Below, in pieces: positions 6,133 through 7,534 of a stretch of DNA of 7,534 nucleotides (position 1 is its first letter; every line of letters starts with the position of its first letter). The stretch lies in contig PFAV01000014.1 of the NCBI GenBank assembly GCA_002773545.1, positions 1 to 7,534 of the forward strand, given 5' to 3'. The stretch comes from a bacterium (Candidatus Gribaldobacteria) CG10_big_fil_rev_8_21_14_0_10_41_12 (lineage in GTDB: Bacteria > Patescibacteriota > Minisyncoccia > Minisyncoccales > CG1-02-41-26). Below the pieces are notes generated by a model, which saw only the letters and a list, made by a program, of their open reading frames with translations, was not told the DNA's origin and did no database searches. The translations under genes were made by a program, and so were the position numbers.

Positions 6133-6705
6133 ATGGCAAGAAAATTTTCTCAAATTTCAGTGGAAATCATTGAAACATTAGCGCTTGTTGGAATATTTGC
6201 CATAGCGGCTCAATCGCCTAATTTTTGGATACAACTAAGCCGTAATTTACAACGGAAGAATAAGTATCTTAGAGACAATTGCAGTCAGGCCGATCTTGGC
6301 AGAATGCTTAGTTATTTGAAGAGAACTCAAATGGTGGTCTTGAAAGAAAAAGATGGAAAATTTACAGTGGAGCTTAGTGAAAAAGGCAAAAAGAAAATCC
6401 AACAGATTACCATTGACGACTTAAAAAGTAAAAAGCCAAAAGATTGGGATGGTCTTTGGCGAGTAGTGATTTTTGATATTCCCGAGCGGCAGAAATACGG
6501 CCGGGCGGCTTTGCGGGGGAAGATCAAAGATTTAGGATTTTATCAATTGCAAAAAAGCGTTTGGGTGTTTCCTTATGACTGCGAAAAAGAGATTGAATTG
6601 TTGGCAAATTTTTTTGAAATTTATAATTTTGTGAATTTTATTGAGGCCAAAAGAATAAATGATGATGAGAAATTAAAAAAATATTTTGGCGTGGGTGTTT
6701 TTTGA
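6133..6705 (+). CDS. PaaX-family / Cas2-like transcriptional regulator
   Basis: 190 residues, probably a DNA-binding regulator. The N-terminal part has a hydrophobic helix (about 10-27) and a region compatible with a winged helix (about 45-92, with SQADLGRMLSYLKRTQMVVL and the basic segment SEKGKKKIQ). The C-terminal part (about 106-175) has the Cas2-like ferredoxin fold signature of PaaX proteins: WRVVIFDIPE (109-118, D115 where Cas2 has its acidic residue), RAALRGKIKDLGFYQLQKSVWVFP (124-147) and a last strand near FVNFIEAKR. No CRISPR repeats or other cas genes lie nearby, so an adaptation role is not indicated. It is divergent from mfd and bracketed by the 35-bp palindromic repeat, suggesting autoregulation and perhaps control of mfd or the next gene. 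ATG 6133 is without SD. The ligand or regulated pathway cannot be told from the sequence; Cas2-like nuclease activity is a less likely alternative. Confidence 0.8.
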   Translation: MARKFSQISVEIIETLALVGIFAIAAQSPNFWIQLSRNLQRKNKYLRDNCSQADLGRMLSYLKRTQMVVLKEKDGKFTVELSEKGKKKIQQITIDDLKSKKPKDWDGLWRVVIFDIPERQKYGRAALRGKIKDLGFYQLQKSVWVFPYDCEKEIELLANFFEIYNFVNFIEAKRINDDEKLKKYFGVGVF

Positions 6706-6712
6706 TGTTGCG

Positions 6713-6747
6713 CTTAATTTGTGCGATCGCGCAAATTATGAGATAGA
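6713..6747. repeat. 35-bp palindromic repeat, copy 2
   Basis: Begins 8 bp after the PaaX-like stop and differs from copy 1 at three positions. Its 24-bp dyad (6715-6738) pairs at 11 of 12 positions, the exception being a T/G pair, so it is closer to a perfect palindrome than copy 1. The -10-like box of copy 1 is degraded here (TAGAGG). It lies about 105 bp before the next small gene, so it could be an upstream operator for it, an RNA hairpin at the 3' end of the regulator mRNA, or one flank of an inserted cassette. Confidence 0.7.
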
Positions 6748-6790
6748 GGATTTGGTGGGTTGTATTGTGTAAGTGTTTTTACATAGGGAC

Positions 6791-6819
6791 TTGAAAAATT
6801 GGCAGAGAGAGAGTAGTTT
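6791..6819 (+). promoter_or_regulatory. Weak candidate promoter for the 65-codon gene
   Basis: TTGAAA (6791-6796), 17 bp, TAGTTT (6814-6819). The -35 box is good, the -10 box poor. Transcription would start near 6826 and leave a short leader that consists almost only of the SD. The intervening bases are a GA-rich run (6803-6813). Confidence 0.3.
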
Positions 6820-6828
6820 AGAAGTTAG

Positions 6829-6838
6829 AGGAGGTGAT
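6829..6838 (+). promoter_or_regulatory. Full-length Shine-Dalgarno sequence
   Basis: AGGAGGTGAT is complementary over ten bases to the usual 3' end of bacterial 16S rRNA, four bases before the ATG at 6843. It decides the start: the in-frame GTG at 6834 lies inside the SD. No other start visible in this window has a comparable SD. Confidence 0.85.
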
Positions 6839-6842
6839 TAAA

Positions 6843-7040
6843 ATGAAGCTAAATTTGAGAGAGGGTGTCACCTTTGTGGTGACACCACGCTATGTGGAAA
6901 TTAAAAAGAATGGGGAAAGAGTTTTCTTCTACTCTGTTCCCCAAGATCTGTCAAAAAAGGCGGTAGAGACAGATATTAATATGTATTTGTCCGCCAAGGG
7001 GCTCACAGCCCGAGAGTCTACATTGCGTCAATATGAGTAA
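6843..7040 (+). CDS. Hypothetical small protein, 65 residues
   Basis: I do not recognise the family. The product starts MKLNLREGVTFVV and ends STLRQYE. It has a likely strand-rich first half (VTFVVTPRYVEIKKNGERVFFYSV, positions 9-32) and a mixed helical second half (DLSKKAVETDINMYLSAKG). It has no signal peptide, membrane segment or cysteine, and many charged residues, so it is probably a small cytoplasmic protein. Being a real gene is supported by the ten-base SD at ideal spacing and by the convergent hairpin at its end. A 9-bp hairpin (6864-6886) lies in codons 8-15. It sits between the PaaX-like gene and pth, and the second palindromic repeat lies upstream. A small regulator or toxin/antitoxin-like partner is possible, but nothing in the sequence shows it. 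Confidence 0.6.
   Translation: MKLNLREGVTFVVTPRYVEIKKNGERVFFYSVPQDLSKKAVETDINMYLSAKGLTARESTLRQYE
6864..6886 (+). repeat. Hairpin in the start of the 65-codon gene
   Basis: GGTGTCACC (6864-6872) and GGTGACACC (6878-6886) form a perfect 9-bp, mostly GC stem with a TTTGT loop. It begins about 21 bases after the ATG, just beyond the ribosome's initiation footprint, and encodes GVTFVVTP. It could slow early elongation, act in mRNA stability, or simply reflect the codons. Confidence 0.55.
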
Positions 7041-7049
7041 TGTAGGCGC

Positions 7050-7085
7050 AAGCCCTGTGTTGACTATTGTGTTGACATAGGGCTT
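7050..7085. terminator. Hairpin between the small gene and pth
   Basis: Arms 7050-7064 and 7071-7085 form a 15-bp stem with three G-U pairs as + strand RNA and a TATTGT loop; the base of the stem is AAGCCC/GGGCTT. It starts 9 bp after the small gene's stop and contains the pth stop codon (7064-7066). The T-run after it is short on the + strand (TTT) and absent on the - strand, so it is a terminator by position more than by textbook form. The arms also hold a direct repeat, GTGTTGAC at 7057-7064 and 7069-7076. Confidence 0.5.
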
Positions 7086-7534
7086 TGAAGTAGAGTTTTG
7101 ATTGTTTGGACGGCTTGGCCGAGGATTTCGGCTAATTTTTGTTCGTCGTTTTTGGCGAATTTTTTTAGCACAAAGCTTTCGGCCTTGAGGTCGGAGTCGC
7201 CTTGTGGTTTATCAGGCGGCCGAATACCCATTCGTACGCGGGTAAAGTTTTGGGTTTTGAGATGGTCAATAATTGATTGCACACCGTGATGTCCGCCCGC
7301 TCCGCTGTTTTGCGAAATTTTAACTTCGCCCCAGGGCAAGTCAAAGTCGTCGTGAACAATAATCAGCGAATTTTCCGTAAAACCGTTTTCTTTGGTTAAA
7401 AACTTGACGGCCTCGCCCGAGCTGTTCATATAGGTTTGCGGTTTGGCTAAAAAAATCTCTTGGCCATTGATCTGGCCATTAGTAATTTCCGCCTTAGTTT
7501 TTTTGTTTGGCTTAAACTTAGGAAAATTGTTTTC
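7064..7534 (-). CDS. pth: Peptidyl-tRNA hydrolase Pth (5' partial)
   Basis: Cleaves peptidyl-tRNA released prematurely from ribosomes, recycling tRNA in the cytoplasm. The frame is open from the right edge, 156 codons are visible, and the ATG at 7429 is internal (the M of KPQTYMN). Counting from the first visible codon: KPQTYMNSSG at 31-40, with the tRNA-binding Asn at 37; HDDFDLPWG at 61-69, with D62 as the Asp that positions the catalytic His; SGAGGHHGVQSI at 77-88; FTRVRMGI at 97-104. The N-terminal third, including GNPG and the catalytic His of TRHN, lies beyond the window. The usual GGHNG motif reads GGHHG here. The last codons (SPMSTQ) fall into the terminal hairpin. It has the same strand as mfd, with the PaaX-like and small genes in the opposite direction between them. 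Confidence 0.94.
   Translation of the reverse strand, partial: ENNFPKFKPNKKTKAEITNGQINGQEIFLAKPQTYMNSSGEAVKFLTKENGFTENSLIIVHDDFDLPWGEVKISQNSGAGGHHGVQSIIDHLKTQNFTRVRMGIRPPDKPQGDSDLKAESFVLKKFAKNDEQKLAEILGQAVQTIKTLLQSPMSTQ

Noticed and set aside
6062..6747. A CRISPR array suggested by a Cas2-like protein and repeats
   Set aside because: There are only two repeat copies 651 bp apart with a gene between them, no spacers, and no cas1 or effector; the protein has the extra N-terminal domain typical of PaaX regulators.
6834..6836. GTG start giving a 68-residue form of the small protein
   Set aside because: This GTG is inside the ten-base SD; the ATG at 6843 has ideal spacing.
6706..6842. A small RNA or riboswitch before the 65-codon gene
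   Set aside because: Apart from the palindromic repeat and the GA-rich SD leader no stable conserved fold could be recognised by eye.
7427..7429. ATG at 7429 as the pth start
   Set aside because: It is the Met of the conserved KPQTYMN motif; upstream codons in the same frame continue the family sequence to the window edge.

Overview
The window carries bacterial housekeeping genes that look like Candidate Phyla Radiation (Patescibacteria), most likely the Parcubacteria side. This rests on protein style only: a minimal AlaRS without the C-terminal C-Ala domain, a strongly shortened Mfd, a PaaX/Cas2-like regulator of the kind common in Parcubacteria, almost no Shine-Dalgarno (SD) sequences, and short repeat-derived inserts inside core genes. 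Three genes (alaS, mfd and the PaaX-like gene) stop with TGA and no gene needs UGA read as an amino acid. That argues against the recoded groups Gracilibacteria and Absconditabacteria.

Layout, left to right: ligA (+), NAD-dependent DNA ligase, missing a few N-terminal residues at the window edge; a terminator hairpin and a promoter; alaS (+), a 606-residue alanyl-tRNA synthetase; a hairpin holding both stop codons; mfd (-, convergent), a 665-residue transcription-repair coupling translocase lacking most of its UvrB-like N-terminal part and its C-terminal D7 domain; a 155-bp divergent promoter region; a 190-residue PaaX/Cas2-like gene (+) bracketed by two copies of a 35-bp repeat with a 24-bp dyad; a 65-codon unknown gene (+) with the window's only strong SD; a hairpin overlapping the end of pth (-), peptidyl-tRNA hydrolase, cut off at the right edge.

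The genes serve DNA joining (ligA), transcription-coupled repair or RNA polymerase removal (mfd) and translation (alaS, pth). They are not one operon: alaS has its own promoter, alaS/mfd and the small gene/pth are convergent, and mfd and the regulator diverge from a shared region. No stretch over 300 bases lacks a gene.

The most interesting signals are: (1) the PaaX/Cas2-like gene between two copies of a palindromic repeat, the first overlapping its promoter, which looks like an autoregulatory operator; (2) a 23-bp sequence shared by alaS and mfd in the same reading frame, adding SNPND-type peptides to unrelated enzymes, plus a separate 21-bp palindrome inside ligA, together resembling intragenic repeat insertion; (3) four 7-bp tandem units inside mfd; (4) a minimal Mfd, with an unusual Walker B motif, separated from pth by the regulator cassette although pth-mfd is a familiar neighbour pair in other bacteria.
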